64,000 bases of DNA from Chaenocephalus aceratus (taxonomy: Eukaryota; Chordata; Actinopteri; Perciformes; Channichthyidae). The translations under genes were made by a program, and so were the position numbers. This document shows, one piece after another, positions 1-10,824 of the stretch; the first letter of the stretch is position 1, and every line of letters begins with the position of its first letter. The stretch covers positions 73,501-137,500 of the forward strand of contig JAMFTG010000292.1 of NCBI GenBank assembly GCA_023974075.1, in the 5' to 3' direction. The notes beneath the pieces are model-generated. The model did no database searches. It was not told where the DNA came from and saw only the letters and a program-made list of their open reading frames with translations.

Positions 1-290
1 TGGTGTGGGAGGGGCTCTGCGGATTGGTCCATTTGGGCCAATCCGCTCATTTGTTGTTGATCTGGGTGTTCACACGTCACAGAACCCAGGAAGCAAACAA
101 TGGAACAAGAGAAATGTCCAACGAGGCGTTCTGGGCAGGCAGCACCGACAGGTCTTCTCTGTGTTAGAGTCTTACTCGTACAGGGTGCACTTTGAGGGTT
201 TGTGACTGCAGACCGTTCACATGCAGAAGCTTCAGAACACACGAAGGGACGGGTGATAACCGGAAAAGCACGACACGGGCCCTTTAAGAA
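1..290. repeat. Truncated dispersed repeat, one terminus
   Basis: GC-rich block that ends in a GGGCCCTTTAAG motif at about 280-290, like the TTAAAG...CTTTAA ends of several dispersed repeats in this window (for example 53,525 and 46,756). It resembles common fish non-coding repeats of that class. The left part lies outside the window. The 66-codon open frame across it (5-205) has no recognisable protein character. Confidence 0.4.
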
Positions 291-1010
291 ACATCGGCCT
301 TGGGAACAAGATAAAGAGCTCTTATCCACCGTTGAGCTTGATCCAATTTTTTAATCATTAAGGTAATTTATTTATTCTTCAATAGCGATAACTCAAGCAC
401 ACGGGGGCATTGGCCTCGACCCAAGCTGTTTTGCGGCTTGTCAATACATATTTATTATACCGGGTATGCAGCGTAGCTTTACAGCGGGAGCTTTCTGATC
501 ACAATAGTTGGATTCCCTTGAACCTGTAATCCCCAAAGCTAATGTGGTGAATTATTGACTTAAAACAAAAATGAAGATTAAGGAATACTGGAACTGATGT
601 CTTACAACACTGAAGGTTTTTTTAAAGGCTTGGCCAATATGTATAACGTCTAGTGTTTGTTTCAAATTATTATTTATATATTTATAGCCTGTTCTCCTCT
701 GTGGACCACTCACGTTCCCCATGGGGGTCCTTGCATTTCTTCTGAATTAATCTAATGCACTATCGATGCGTACGCGCTCACACACTCTCTCCCCTCTCTG
801 TGATAAAATACACAACCATAACTGATTAGAAAATGTGGACAGTTTTTTTTATTTATTGACTCGGTCTGTCCATACGTGCACTTTGCTCAAAATACAAAAC
901 ACTTTTATTCTATGGCAGCAATAAATTAAACAAAACAAAGAAACAGTATTTCTTGAATCCAAAAGCATTTTTTTTACGTGAATAAATAGAGTACACGTAT
1001 TACATCCATG

Positions 1011-1015
<5 letters not shown>
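291..1015. other. Non-coding interval, nothing recognised
   Basis: AT-rich sequence with no open frame resembling a protein, no tRNA-like boxes and no clear inverted termini. Confidence 0.5.

Positions 1016-1065
<50 letters not shown>
1016..1065. repeat. (CA)n microsatellite
   Basis: About 50 bp of uninterrupted CA. The cysteine-valine open frames read through it on the minus strand are artefacts. Confidence 0.97.
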
Positions 1066-1066
<1 letters not shown>

Positions 1067-1145
1067 GTGTTCAGTCGGGGACGGTGCAGGAGCAGATGAG
1101 GTCTAAAGGCCCAAACATGAACGGCAGGAACAGCCTGTTATAGCC

Positions 1146-1246
<101 letters not shown>

Positions 1247-1385
1247 CCTAAACCTAACCAAGTCTTCACCCTAAAATTAATAATTCCCATCATGGGGACC
1301 TCCATTTTGTCCACATAAGGGAAGCCAGTCCCCAGACGTGACTATGTAAACAGATGTAGGTCCCCACAAGTATAGTAATGTGAGA

Positions 1386-1386
<1 letters not shown>

Positions 1387-1431
<45 letters not shown>
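1387..1431. repeat. (CA)n microsatellite
   Basis: About 45 bp of pure CA, about 55 bp before the dispersed repeat at 1,486. The second copy of that repeat, at 40,145, also follows a CA tract. Confidence 0.96.
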
Positions 1432-1432
<1 letters not shown>

Positions 1433-1485
1433 ATGTAAACCATTTGGACACATCTTCAAAGCTCCGTCTTCTGGGACTTTAAATG

Positions 1486-1810
1486 TTTTTATTCGATTGT
1501 GGCCCAACTGTTCCCTCATATTCCCAGAGCAACATCAGTCATTACCCTTCATCTTTTCCTCTGCGGTCACACTGAGAGAAATGTATTTTAAATGTTGGGT
1601 ATTACAGGACGTTAGGAATGCTTCTATGATAACAGGAAAAGTGTTTTCTCAAACTGAAAGTCAATGGCGTTCTCTCTTCACGTCGAGAGGCTGTTCAGCT
1701 CCACAGGGACGAGAAACTACAGCGAGCACTTTCTGTTAGCAGCAAGTGACCACAGGCTTGGAGAAATACATACATTATGTAACCTCTTTATTATCAGTTG
1801 TTCAAGATTC
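1486..1810. repeat. Dispersed repeat, copy 1 (about 330 bp)
   Basis: This block matches 40,145-40,514 over almost its whole length. Shared stretches include TGGCCCAACTGTTCCCTCAT near the start, GAGAAATGTATTTTAAAT in the middle, and TTATTATCAGTTGTTCA at the end. Copy 2 carries an extra segment (around 40,290-40,325), so the copies also differ by an indel. Both copies lie just 3' of a CA tract. There is no coding signature, and the class is unknown. Confidence 0.8.
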
Positions 1811-2109
1811 TCAATAAATCCTGAAACCAAATACTGTACTTCATTTGAATTTAATGTGTACCTTTTTGCATTTAGATTTACATTTAGATGTACTTCTACT
1901 TTTTTTATTTTTTTATTTGGATCACATTTCAACTTCAGTGTACATATACATATGTAGTTAAATAGTTGTACAGAGTGGTCCGTCTTTCTTTCTTTTTCTT
2001 GACAAGACAACAACAATAAGCACACAAGAACATGGGGTGTTTTCTTTACAATATAAAACATTGACAGTATAGATCCTTAAATAAAATATTCAAACAAAAG
2101 AAGGGCGTA

Positions 2110-5100
2110 TCGGGGTTATTCTTTCCATTACAAAGATTTCGTAAATGATATCGTACCAATCATCTATAGATGGGCTGTTTGGTTTGAGCCAATTCTTTGT
2201 TATCTTTCCTGGCGGCTACTCAACATCCCAAACAAGTATTTTGTTTTAATATTTGTGGATGTTGAGTGCAGGAAACCAAAGAGGAGTTCGTCCCAATTTA
2301 AATAAATGTTTTTTCCAAATATGATGACAATTTCTTTATAAACCTTAAGCCAAAAGGTATTTACTACTGGGCGATCCCAGAGCACGTGGTAATGGTTTGC
2401 TTCCTGGGAGCCACCATTCCTCCAGCAGCTGGAAGAACCAGCATGGTGAGACTGCTGAGCGGGCGTGATAAAAAAATCTAGTGAGCCTCTTCCAGGCGAA
2501 CGCTCTCCCTAAGGAGGAGCTTGTTATTCTCCATTGGAATTCACAATAGTTGGTCCAGATTGAAATGTAATCTTGATATCACTTTGAGCCCTGAATCTCA
2601 TATGCACCAATAAAAACGTTCAGTACGTTGTTTTCGAACGCCCTCTGGTTCTCTAGCATAGAACTGAAGGAGTCTGAAAAAGTCACTGTTATTTCGCCCA
2701 TGTTGTATTTTCAACGTTTGAAAATTGTTCAGTGCCCCCCGATTTAAAAAAGTACAGTAGGACGAGAGGCCCCGATCAGCCCATCCCTTATAACTTGCGT
2801 CTAGCTTACTCGGGGTAAAGTCGAGATCGTGGGAGCACCATTCCAGGATCTTTATCTCTCCAAGCAAGCCACTCTTTGTTATAACCTCGTTTTCAGAGTC
2901 AGATTGATCCACGTGTTACCCGTTTCCATTAGGTTTTTAATTAGTCTTTTATCCGCTAATCGTGCCTGTATTGGAACTGCCCCGGACACCCTCTCTTCAA
3001 TTTCTTTCCATCTTGCTTTTGTAATCTGATTTACACCAACAGAACAAAATCCTCAATTGGGCCGATGTATAATAGTCTCTTAAACAGGGCAGTGCAACAC
3101 CTCCCTCGTTCTTCGCCAATTGAAGGGTTTTAAATCGTATTCTCGGTTTTTTTCCCTGCCAAATGTAGCGCGGAATTAATTTGTCCCATTCGTTGAATTG
3201 TTTATCTGTTATTTCTATTGGAAGAGTTTCAAACAAATATAATATCCTAGGCAAGACATTCATTTGAACTGATTCAATTCGTGATTCAAAACTTAAAATT
3301 GGAATTAAATTCCATCTCTTTATCTTCCTTATTTTTTAATCAAGAGATTAAAATTCAAGTCATACAATTTTGTGAGGTCTTTTGGGATGTTAAGGTATTT
3401 GATGTGATCCAGATCCCAGTTTAATTGGATATTCGACTTTAGAATCTGGCTAGGCCTATAATTAAAACTTAATATTTGGGTCTTTTGAATATTCAATGTA
3501 TAACCTGAGACGGAGCTAAAGTCATCTAGGAATGCTAATCATTTCAAAACTGAGCTCTCTGGGTTTGACAAGTGAATTAAAACGTCATCCGCAAATAATG
3601 ACATTTTATGTTCTCTGCCTTGTATTTTTATGCCAGCAAGCCTCAATACATATTTCAAATAATAATGGACTTATTGGACAGCCTTGTCTGGTCCCTCTTT
3701 CCAGGCCGAATGATGCTGATATGTCCCCATTTATGTTTGCCCTTGGGTCATTATGAAGTGCTTGAATGGTTCTAATAAACAATGGGTGAAATCCACATTT
3801 CTGTAATGTTCTATACAAGAATTCCCAATTGACTCGATCGAAAGCCTTTTCCGCATCAAGACTCAATAATACTGCCTCAATTTTTAGTTATATGTTCAAT
3901 CACATGTAAGGTTCGCCGGATGTTATCTTGGGTCTGCCTTTGCTGAATGAAACCTGTCTGGTCTAGACTTATTATCCGGGGGAGGATCTTATCAAGTCTC
4001 TTTGCTAAAATATGGGTACAAATCTTATAGTCTTGATTCAATACACTTATCGGACGATAATTCCCACATTCAAGTTTATCTTTACCCTCTTTTGGAATCA
4101 GGGAAATCCCCGCTTCTTTCCAAGAAGGGGGGGTTACTCCCGTTTTAAGCACATGAGGCCTTCATCATAGGAACCAGTAGGTCTTTCATCTCCTTGGACC
4201 ACTCAGAGGGAAAGCCATCAGGTCCAGCCATCCATCTTCTCCCGCTTATCCCAATTCACCACCAGATGGTGATCAGTTGACAACTCCGCCCCTCTCTTTA
4301 CCCGAGTGTCCAAAACATACGGCCTCAGGTCCGATGATACGATAACGAAATCGATCATGGACCTTCTGCCTAGGGTGCTCTGGTACCACGTACACTTATG
4401 AGCATCCTTATGTTCGAACATGGTGTTTGTTATGGCCAATCCATGACTAGCACAGAAGTCCAGTAACAAACCACCACTCCGGTTCAGATCAGGGGGGCCG
4501 TTCCTCCCAATCATGCCCCTCCAAGTGTCTCCATCATTGCCCACATGTGCGTTGAAGTCTCCCAGCAAGACTAAAGAGTCCCCTTCAGGAGCCCCATACA
4601 GGACTCTTTCCAGGATCTCCAAGAAGGCCGTATACTCTGAACTGTTGTTGGGTGTATAAGCACACACAGTCAGAGTTTTCCCCCCCATAACCCGCAGGCG
4701 TAGGGAGGCGACCCTCTCGTCCACTGGGGTAAACTCCAACAACGAAGCACCTAACCGGGGACTTGTGAGTATCCCCACACCCGCCCGCCCGCCCGGCATC
4801 AGGTCCTGCTGCCTTATTAGGTTTTAAGTGTGATATTGCCCTCTTGATCTCTTCATCCGTAATTTCGCAAGTTAGGAGCTTATTCTGTTCTTCCTCGACT
4901 TTAGGCAAGTTTATCCTTTCAAAAAAGGCTTCCATCTTTGTTTTATCTATTTCAGGTTGAGTATATAATTTTTTATACAAGTTCTCAAATGATTGTTGTG
5001 TATCCTTTATTTTGCAATGGGTAGAGTTGGTAGTCCTTTATTTTATAAATTGTGTTTTCTGCTTGTTGTTTCTTCAATTTGTAAGCAAGTAATTTAGCAG

Positions 5101-6100
5101 ATCTTCCCCCAGCTTCATAATATCTTTGTTTTAGAAAAATAATCTTTTTTTTAATGTCGTTTGAATAGATTTCATTCAACTCTTTCTTTTGCCTTGCTAT
5201 CTCCATTTTTGTTCCTTGATTCTGCGTCTTTTTATGTTCGTTCTCTAATTTCTCCAATTCTGTTTGTAACCTATCCAATTTTTCTTTTCTCTGCTTTTTT
5301 AAACGGGAACAATAGCCTATAATTTCCCCCCTAAGAACAGCTTTGCTTGCGTAGAATCTGGCGGTGACACTTTGCCGTTATCATTTTCATCTAGATACAT
5401 TGTAATGTCCGTCCTTATTTGCTGCCTCATTTGATTTAACATCCCTGTGTTTCGCCTTGTGTTTTTCTTGTCAGACCCTAATAATACATTTATATATACC
5501 GGAGTGTGGTCCCAATGGTCCCATGGTCCCAATACTGCAATTTTTCACTCTATGTAGGTCTCGTTGAAACACAAAGAAATAGTCAAGCCTAGAATACACA
5601 GAGGAGTGTGGGTGAGAAAAGAAGGTATAGTCTCTCTTTGTCGGGTTCAACTCCCTCCATATGAGAGTCCCAGCTCTTCCATCATTAATTTTATATTAAC
5701 ATTATACATTAAGGTCACCCCCACAAATGAGGATGCCCCGGGCCTCAGCGATTAATAACTCAAACATTTCTTTATAGAATTTCCATTGAGAGCCAGGAGG
5801 GGCATACACATTCAAAAAAGTAACTAGAACTCCCTCCAGATTCCCCCTAACCAGAACATATCTCCCTCTTTCATCTTTCTTTCACTCAAAGTTTAGTTTA
5901 CCAGTGATCAAAATTGCAACCCCTCTCCTAGACCCCTGGCTGCAGGAAGATGAGTACTGATGCTCTATCTGTGTTAGGTGAGTCTCTTGGAGGAGAGCCA
6001 CCTCTATTCCCTCCCTCTTCAATTTCGACATAACTCCTCTTGATTGGGTTTCCAAGGCCATTTACATTATACGTAGCTACTTTAACTGACTTGGTATTTT
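2110..6100 (-). pseudogene. L1-type LINE ORF2 (endonuclease-reverse transcriptase), decayed
   Basis: Read on the minus strand, this is an L1-like ORF2 broken by many stops and frameshifts. It opens at about 6,095 with VATYNVNGLGNPIKR, typical of an L1 endonuclease N-terminus. The endonuclease-RT linker follows (5,530-5,320, then a charged coiled region 5,278-4,985). RT segments follow: a [11 protein letters not shown] block at about 4,830, a YRPISVLNQDYKI block with TGFIQQRQTQDNIRR (4,152-3,877), and DAEKAFDRVNWEFL with GTRQGCPISPLLF (3,866-3,606). The C-terminal region runs from 3,263 to about 2,110. An element at 4,226-4,796 is inserted in the RT domain and breaks the GPDGFPSEW stretch. It cannot encode a working enzyme. 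The identification as L1 clade is secure; the exact family and the 3' end (about 1,950-2,110) are not. Confidence 0.88.
4226..4796 (-). mobile_element. RTE-like LINE derivative: endonuclease fragment joined to 3' tail
   Basis: This 571-bp insertion in the L1 ORF2 is flanked by a perfect 10-bp duplication, CATCAGGTCC, at 4,216-4,225 and 4,797-4,806. On the minus strand it encodes about 190 codons of an apurinic-type endonuclease domain, with [26 protein letters not shown] and the catalytic-type STDHHLVV motif. Right after that motif it runs into a GGGATAAGCGGGAGAAGATGG tail. The same tail ends the element at 61,943-62,356. The whole RT domain is therefore missing, and the endonuclease is joined to the 3' terminus. 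The parent resembles the RTE-like fish LINEs related to CFDP2-type ORFs (inference from motifs). Confidence 0.85.
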
Positions 6101-6569
6101 GCATGGTTTGTCTTTAGGTATATCTCAAGCCCCTTCACGCTTCTATATATCACATATATTCCACCCCTGGTTCTACAAGGAACAGTAGCAAGAACAGAAT
6201 CGTTAACCAATAACAAGTTAACAAAAAAAAGAAAATCACAATCAAAGATATCAACATTGACTTCCAAGATGACGGCCTCTTTAACGGCCTTGTGACTCTG
6301 ATGTGTGTAGGGGGGAAATCTCTTCCTCCTAGTAGAGAAAGAGGGCCCCCTTCGGCCTTTACGCTGATACGTAGGTCCATAGTGTCCAATCGCAGGCGTC
6401 CCGACCTCAAATCTATCATTTAATTGCCATTAACATTGCCCTTCTGAGAAGGTTTAATTTTGGAAAATAGCGAGAATTGAGTCTCTCACAACATTACACA
6501 GCATATACTCTCTCTCTGAAGTAACATTATAATTGTAACTGAATGTTTCTATTAGAGCAGCAGTACTTA

Positions 6570-8106
6570 TCAGGTGTCCTGACGGCGGTATGCATGGAGC
6601 CGTTCCTTAAAGCCCTGGTCGGTGCGTGTAGTGCCCCGGTTTCCTCGCTTTTCACTGGATCGCCAAGTCATCCGGCTGATCTGGTCCAAAAGGGAGGTTG
6701 TCTTTTTCACCACGGTCACCGGAATTCCCCTTTTTGCCATGTCCAGCGTTGCTTCCTCCACCGAGCCGTAGACCACCGTACCGTCCTCGTAAAACACTCT
6801 TAATCGGGCGGGGAATGGCGTTTGGAATCGTTTATTTCTTCCCTTGAGCGCAGCTTTTGCTTCTGCATATTCCCTCCGCTTCCTCAATACCTCCGGTGCA
6901 TAGTTACGGCCCGTCCACACTACAGCTTCGACAGCTTCAAAAACGGTTTCCAACGCGTCTGCCCATTCACTTTGAATGGGGTGACGTCACGTTGTCTTGC
7001 TTTTCGCCGAACTGAATTGTGGGTAGCATAGTGGTCCGTCTCCGGCCCTAGCCAATCAAACCGCGTCTAAGCTGGGAGAGATATCCCGCCGTTCATTTCT
7101 ATATTTCAAAAAAAGTCGGAGGAGAAACTAACTATCGCCGTAGCAAATCACCCGGTTTTGTATGACCAGACCCTCTTCACCTACCGGGATACAAACCGGA
7201 GGAACCAGGCATGGAGGGAGGTGGCAGAGACAGTGGGGGAAACTGGTAGGTCTTCGCCTGTTTGGGGAGTTTATATATATATATATTGCTCCCATAAAAT
7301 CCCCGGGGTTTTTTGCTTTGTATGTCGGGGGCGGGAGATTCATGTGATTGGTTGTTGGTCGCGTTGCTCGAATAAAATCCCCAAGCTTCAGACACGCCCA
7401 GCTCCAAGCTTTTTTTGAAGCTGTAGTGTGGACGCTCCGTCATGGTCCAGTTGGATCCTTTTCCCTTGGAAGTCAAATCCTTTTTTCTACCAAGCTCTTT
7501 TCAGGACATCTTCCTTCACCGTGTAGCTTGAAAACTTAACCACGATTGATCTCGGAGGGGCTTCATTCACCGAGGGGGTTTCGGTGCCAGCGCCCGGTGC
7601 GCCCTCTCGATATTTAGGGCGGTGGAGGGGGGAAGCTCCAAGCTTTTTGTCAGCAAATCTTCCACGAAAGCGATTACTGATGCCGTGCCTTCTTCGGCTC
7701 CTTCTTTTACCCCGTGTATTCTGACATTTTCACGTCGCGATCGCCCCTCCAAATCAGTCAGCTTTGCCTCCGTTTGCATCTGAAGCTTTACCAGCTCCGT
7801 CAGAACGTCCTCTGATGACTGGATTCTGGTCTCAGCACTGTTAATTCGCTCCTCTGCTTCTTCCACTCTTTTGCCGATTTTACTAATGTCCTCTTTTATG
7901 CCGCTCAGCTGTTGACCGAAGTCTTTTCTAAGTTCTCGTAGCTCCTTCAAGATTAAAGCCAAGTTGGATTCACCGTTCGGCTCTGATTCAGAGTCCGGCT
8001 GCGTGTCGTCCATGTTGCTAATGCTGCTAGCTCGAGACAGTTGACCTTCTTCGTTTTCGTCCTTTTCCTTTGTTGGAGCAATACTTTTCTTACCCCTTTT
8101 AGGCAT
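6570..8106 (-). pseudogene. L1-type ORF1 (RNA-binding protein), decayed and split
   Basis: The N-terminal part (8,106-7,567 minus) begins MPKRGKKSIAPTKEKDENEE. It has an acidic/serine region, then a coiled coil (about residues 50-125), and a GRSRRENVRIHGVKEGAEEG motif marking the start of an RRM-like domain, as in L1 ORF1 proteins. One frameshift (near 7,590) and one TAG stop (near 7,507) follow before the frame reaches the LDHD codons at about 7,443. The Harbinger-like element at 6,907-7,439 is inserted exactly there. The frame resumes with YAPEVLRKRREYAEAKAAL, the usual L1 ORF1 C-terminal domain, and ends near 6,570. It lies about 470 bp upstream of ORF2, as expected in an L1. In a live element this protein would coat the L1 RNA; this copy is inactive. 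Confidence 0.88.
6907..7439 (+). mobile_element. PIF/Harbinger-like element with MADF/Myb-like coding remnant
   Basis: A 533-bp insertion in the L1 ORF1. The termini are inverted repeats sharing CGTCCACACTACAGCTTC, beginning CGGCCC on the left and CGGAGC on the right. The flanks are TTA (6,904-6,906) and TCA (7,440-7,442). Removing the element plus one TCA restores the L1 reading (DHD-YAPE), so the target duplication is 3 bp, as expected for PIF/Harbinger. The plus strand at about 7,110-7,230 encodes a MADF-like helix region (VANHPVLYDQTLFTYRDTNR, then QAWREVAETVGE), followed directly by a GGTAGGT that resembles a splice donor. Harbinger elements carry a Myb/MADF-type second protein that helps the transposase enter the nucleus and bind ends. 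There is no transposase catalytic domain here, so the copy is non-autonomous. Confidence 0.82.
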
Positions 8107-8323
8107 ATTACGTCGCCCGCCGTGTATATGCTTGCTGTAAATACTTTCCTGGTTATTCGAGTTAAAACGGGAAACTTTGAATTCTCACTATCGGGAGCCT
8201 GTCACACTATGCTGCGATCCCCATGCCTTCTAGACCGGAAGTCGTACTTCTACTTTTAACACTTTTATCACAGCGTATCCTTATTTTACAACATTTCAAT
8301 CTTTATGACCCTTAATTTGATAA

Positions 8324-8715
8324 TAGAGTGGCGAAGACCCGCCCATCTACTTCCGACCCATTGGACCTTATTTCGGAAAATGTATGTATTGAAGTCAATG
8401 GGGAGAGAAAACGTATCTTTCGTTCGCGTTTGAATTGTGCCACGAATTACACACATGATGTTTGTCAATCTAAAAAAAAAATGTCCACGTCAAAAAAGTC
8501 ACAGTTTGTTGTAAAACTGTTGAAATATAAGACTACAAATAGAAAGACTACAAATCCCAGAATCTTTTAAATTGACAAACATCATATGTGTAATTCGTGG
8601 CACAATTCAAACGGGATCAAACGATAATCTTTCTCTCTCCATTGACTTCAATGCATACTTTTTCCAAAATAAGGTCCCATGGAGCTCCCCGGAAAGGGAG
8701 GGACTTCGCCTCTCT
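8324..8715. mobile_element. Foldback (long inverted repeat) MITE, copy 1
   Basis: Two arms of about 140 bp pair with each other. The left arm carries GTGCCACGAATTACACA..GATGTTTGTCAAT and the right arm carries its complement, ending in GGCGAAG-type termini (TAGAGTGGCGAAG at left, CTTCGCCTCTCTA at right). The middle holds CAAATAGAAAGACTACAAATC. The outer ends of the arms differ: the left has a CCCATCTACTTCCGACCCA block and the right a GAGCTCCCCGGAAAGGGAGG block. No protein is encoded. Flanks are TA-rich and no clear duplication was found. Confidence 0.8.
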
Positions 8716-8869
8716 ATACAATAATAATAATAATACAAATGTAATAGATGATTAACATATGATAAGGTGCAGTTGGGCAACTATTATTACTATTTGGAAA
8801 GTAGTTCAGTCGTTTAACCGTTGTTAGTTAGTACATTTACTAAAATACTTAAGTTAAGTACAATTTACC

Positions 8870-9005
8870 TCACCTTGCCTTATCATTTCTTACCTTACAT
8901 TATCATATCATATGCCTTTCTTATCTTACTTTATCTCCCTTTCCCTTCCTTTATCTTGTCTTATCTTATCTTACCTTATTTTATCTTAATCTGTCTTACT
9001 TTAGA
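8870..9005. repeat. Imperfect (TTATC/TTACC)n simple repeat
   Basis: Pyrimidine-rich degenerate pentamer repeat (CTTATCTTACTTTATC and variants). Confidence 0.8.
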
Positions 9006-9061
9006 GAAGGTTTACTGAAGTTCAGATAGATATCTGGACAATGTTCCTACGGGGGATTTAA

Positions 9062-9290
9062 CCCTCCGGTTGTCTTCGGGTCAAATCTGACCGATTTACT
9101 ACTTTCATCAATCATAACTTTTTTGTTTCACATTCGATTGCATTCAGGCTTTATGATATCCTTCACAGTAGACATCTGAACATATACAATTGCTGATCAC
9201 CACTTTCATTGAATTTTGGATGATTTAGTCAACTTTGTAACACCATGGTGTTCCCGGTGTAACCATCCGGATCAGATCAAACACATCCAC
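9062..9290 (+). mobile_element. TTAA-target (piggyBac-like) element, left end
   Basis: TTAA at 9,058-9,061 is followed by CCCTCCGGTTGTCTTCGGGT and a CAAATCTGACC segment, as in common fish piggyBac-like MITE ends. A matching inverted end (GACAATAGGAGGG then TTAA) lies at 13,347-13,363. The two may bound one heavily interrupted element. A short CA tract follows at about 9,293-9,324. Confidence 0.55.
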
Positions 9291-9291
9291 A

Positions 9292-9325
<34 letters not shown>

Positions 9326-9329
9326 ACAC

Positions 9330-9480
9330 ATACTCTATATGTGTTCCCCCCCCTTATGTGCCCATCCCCCCATGTGAATCACACCTGGCACACACACACG
9401 CACACACAGAACAATTTGACACATTTCCCGCTCTTATGTGCCCCTCCCCCCACATGGATCACACCTGGCACACGCAATTA
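9330..9480. repeat. Short tandem duplication (about 72-75 bp, two copies)
   Basis: TTATGTGCCC.TCCCCCCA.ATG followed by ATCACACCTGGCACAC occurs twice (about 9,353-9,400 and 9,435-9,475), with CA-rich sequence between. Confidence 0.65.
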
Positions 9481-9570
9481 GTTCAGTGTCTATTCTTTGT
9501 ATATTTACTGCAGTTTTTCATGTGTACCAGTAGTCTGATACAATATTTACAGTTTGAAACGGTGCTAAAT

Positions 9571-9811
9571 GGGCGGTGGTGGCGAAGTCGATAGGGACTT
9601 GGCTTGGCAACTGGAAGGTCACCAGTTCAAGTCCCGGCAAGACCAACTGCTACCGAGGTGTCCCTGAGCAAGGCACCGTTCCCTACACTGCTCCCCGGGC
9701 GCTGTTCAAAAATGGCTGCCCACTGCTCCTAACACTAGGATGGGTCAAATGCAGAGAAACAATTTCCCCACGGGGATTAATAAAGTATATCAAAATCAAT
9801 ATCAAAAATAA
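9571..9811 (+). mobile_element. tRNA-derived SINE
   Basis: The head (GGGCGGTGGTGGCGAAGTCG) has a degenerate A-box region and a B-box-like CCAGTTCAAGTCCCGG about 45 bp downstream. The body follows (CCGAGGTGTCCCTGAGCAAG), with a 3' tail CCCCACGGGGATTAATAAAG ending in ATCAAAAT repeats. Internal RNA polymerase III boxes and an A-rich tail are standard for SINEs. Confidence 0.75.
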
Positions 9812-9833
9812 ATGATTTTTTGGTGATGATTAA

Positions 9834-9912
9834 TGGCGGCTGTGGCTCAGTGGGTAGTGTGCTGGACTTCGAATCAGGGGGTAGCAAGTTTGAGTCTGTT
9901 GTAGCTGAGAGG
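9834..9912 (+). mobile_element. tRNA-like SINE head
   Basis: GGCTGTGGCTCAGTGGGTAG is a good polymerase III A box with a tRNA acceptor-like start. A B-box-like GCAAGTTTGAGTCTG lies about 40 bp on. It cannot be folded into a clean cloverleaf with a closing acceptor stem, so a SINE or tRNA pseudogene is more likely than a functional tRNA. Confidence 0.55.
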
Positions 9913-10252
9913 TTTTTACAACCCACCTCGTGTCGTTTTGGCGAGCTGCTTAAAATCATAAACAGGAAGGAAATCAGAAGACACCAGGATACCAGTTAAA
10001 CAATAATCTGTTTTAATTATAAAAGGTAAAAATACAATGCAATACAATACAATAAGGAGTACTCCTGCCCTGGTTCGCGTGCTGTTCAGATTCCGGTCTT
10101 GACAGCAGGAGAAGAGAGAGCGATCTAAAGACACAACAGGCTTATATGCAAAAAGAACGGGGAGGAGGTGTGCCGGATTCTCCTCCCATAGAGTCCATTC
10201 ATTGGTTGATATAAAAGCGACGAGCCAGCAGAGGATCCACAGAAACAAGAGT

Positions 10253-10690
10253 CTTTTACCTTTTAAGGTAAAACAGACGCATTGGGTGTACTTTCACACC
10301 CACACATGTTGCAGAGACTTCCCTCTCTGTGGCCCCCTCTCCCCTTAGTTCAATGTACACACAGTTTCACATACTTTTGTTATAGTTGACTAATACAAAC
10401 AATATATGTACTACTTTAATATCAATAATAACGAGGAAAACATTACCTCTGCTCTCAAGCAGTAAAATAGTAGAATATCAGCCTCTATAGAGAACGCACA
10501 CTCATTTCCCCTTAGGATGTGTCTCGCACACTCATTTTTTTCTTAGGATGTGTCACGCACCCTAATTTTTCCTTAGGGTGTGTCACGCACCCTCATTTTC
10601 CCTTAGGTTGTGTCACGCACACTCATTTTCCTTCTTTTACCATTTAAGGTAACACAGACACATTGGGTGTCCTGCACGAACCCTACATAA
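10253..10690. repeat. 30-bp minisatellite flanked by a related direct repeat
   Basis: At 10,495-10,632 about 4.5 units of roughly 30 bp follow the pattern CGCACMCTCATTTTYCCTTAGGDTGTGTC. On either side (10,253-10,300 and 10,635-10,685) are related copies of CTTTTACC.TTTAAGGTAA followed by CATTGGGTGT. Confidence 0.75.
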
Positions 10691-10824
10691 CATATACAAA
10701 GAACGCACACTCATTTCAGAGATCTGAGCTATCTTCAAATAAGGGCATTCTCCTGCTCACATCTTACTCTAAATAATGGTTTTACTCCTCATATTTCCAA
10801 CTCCCTATTATTATTGATACAAAG

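Noticed and set aside
9834..9912. Functional tRNA gene
   Set aside because: A and B boxes are present, but the acceptor stem does not close and no terminator follows at the proper distance; a SINE head is more likely.
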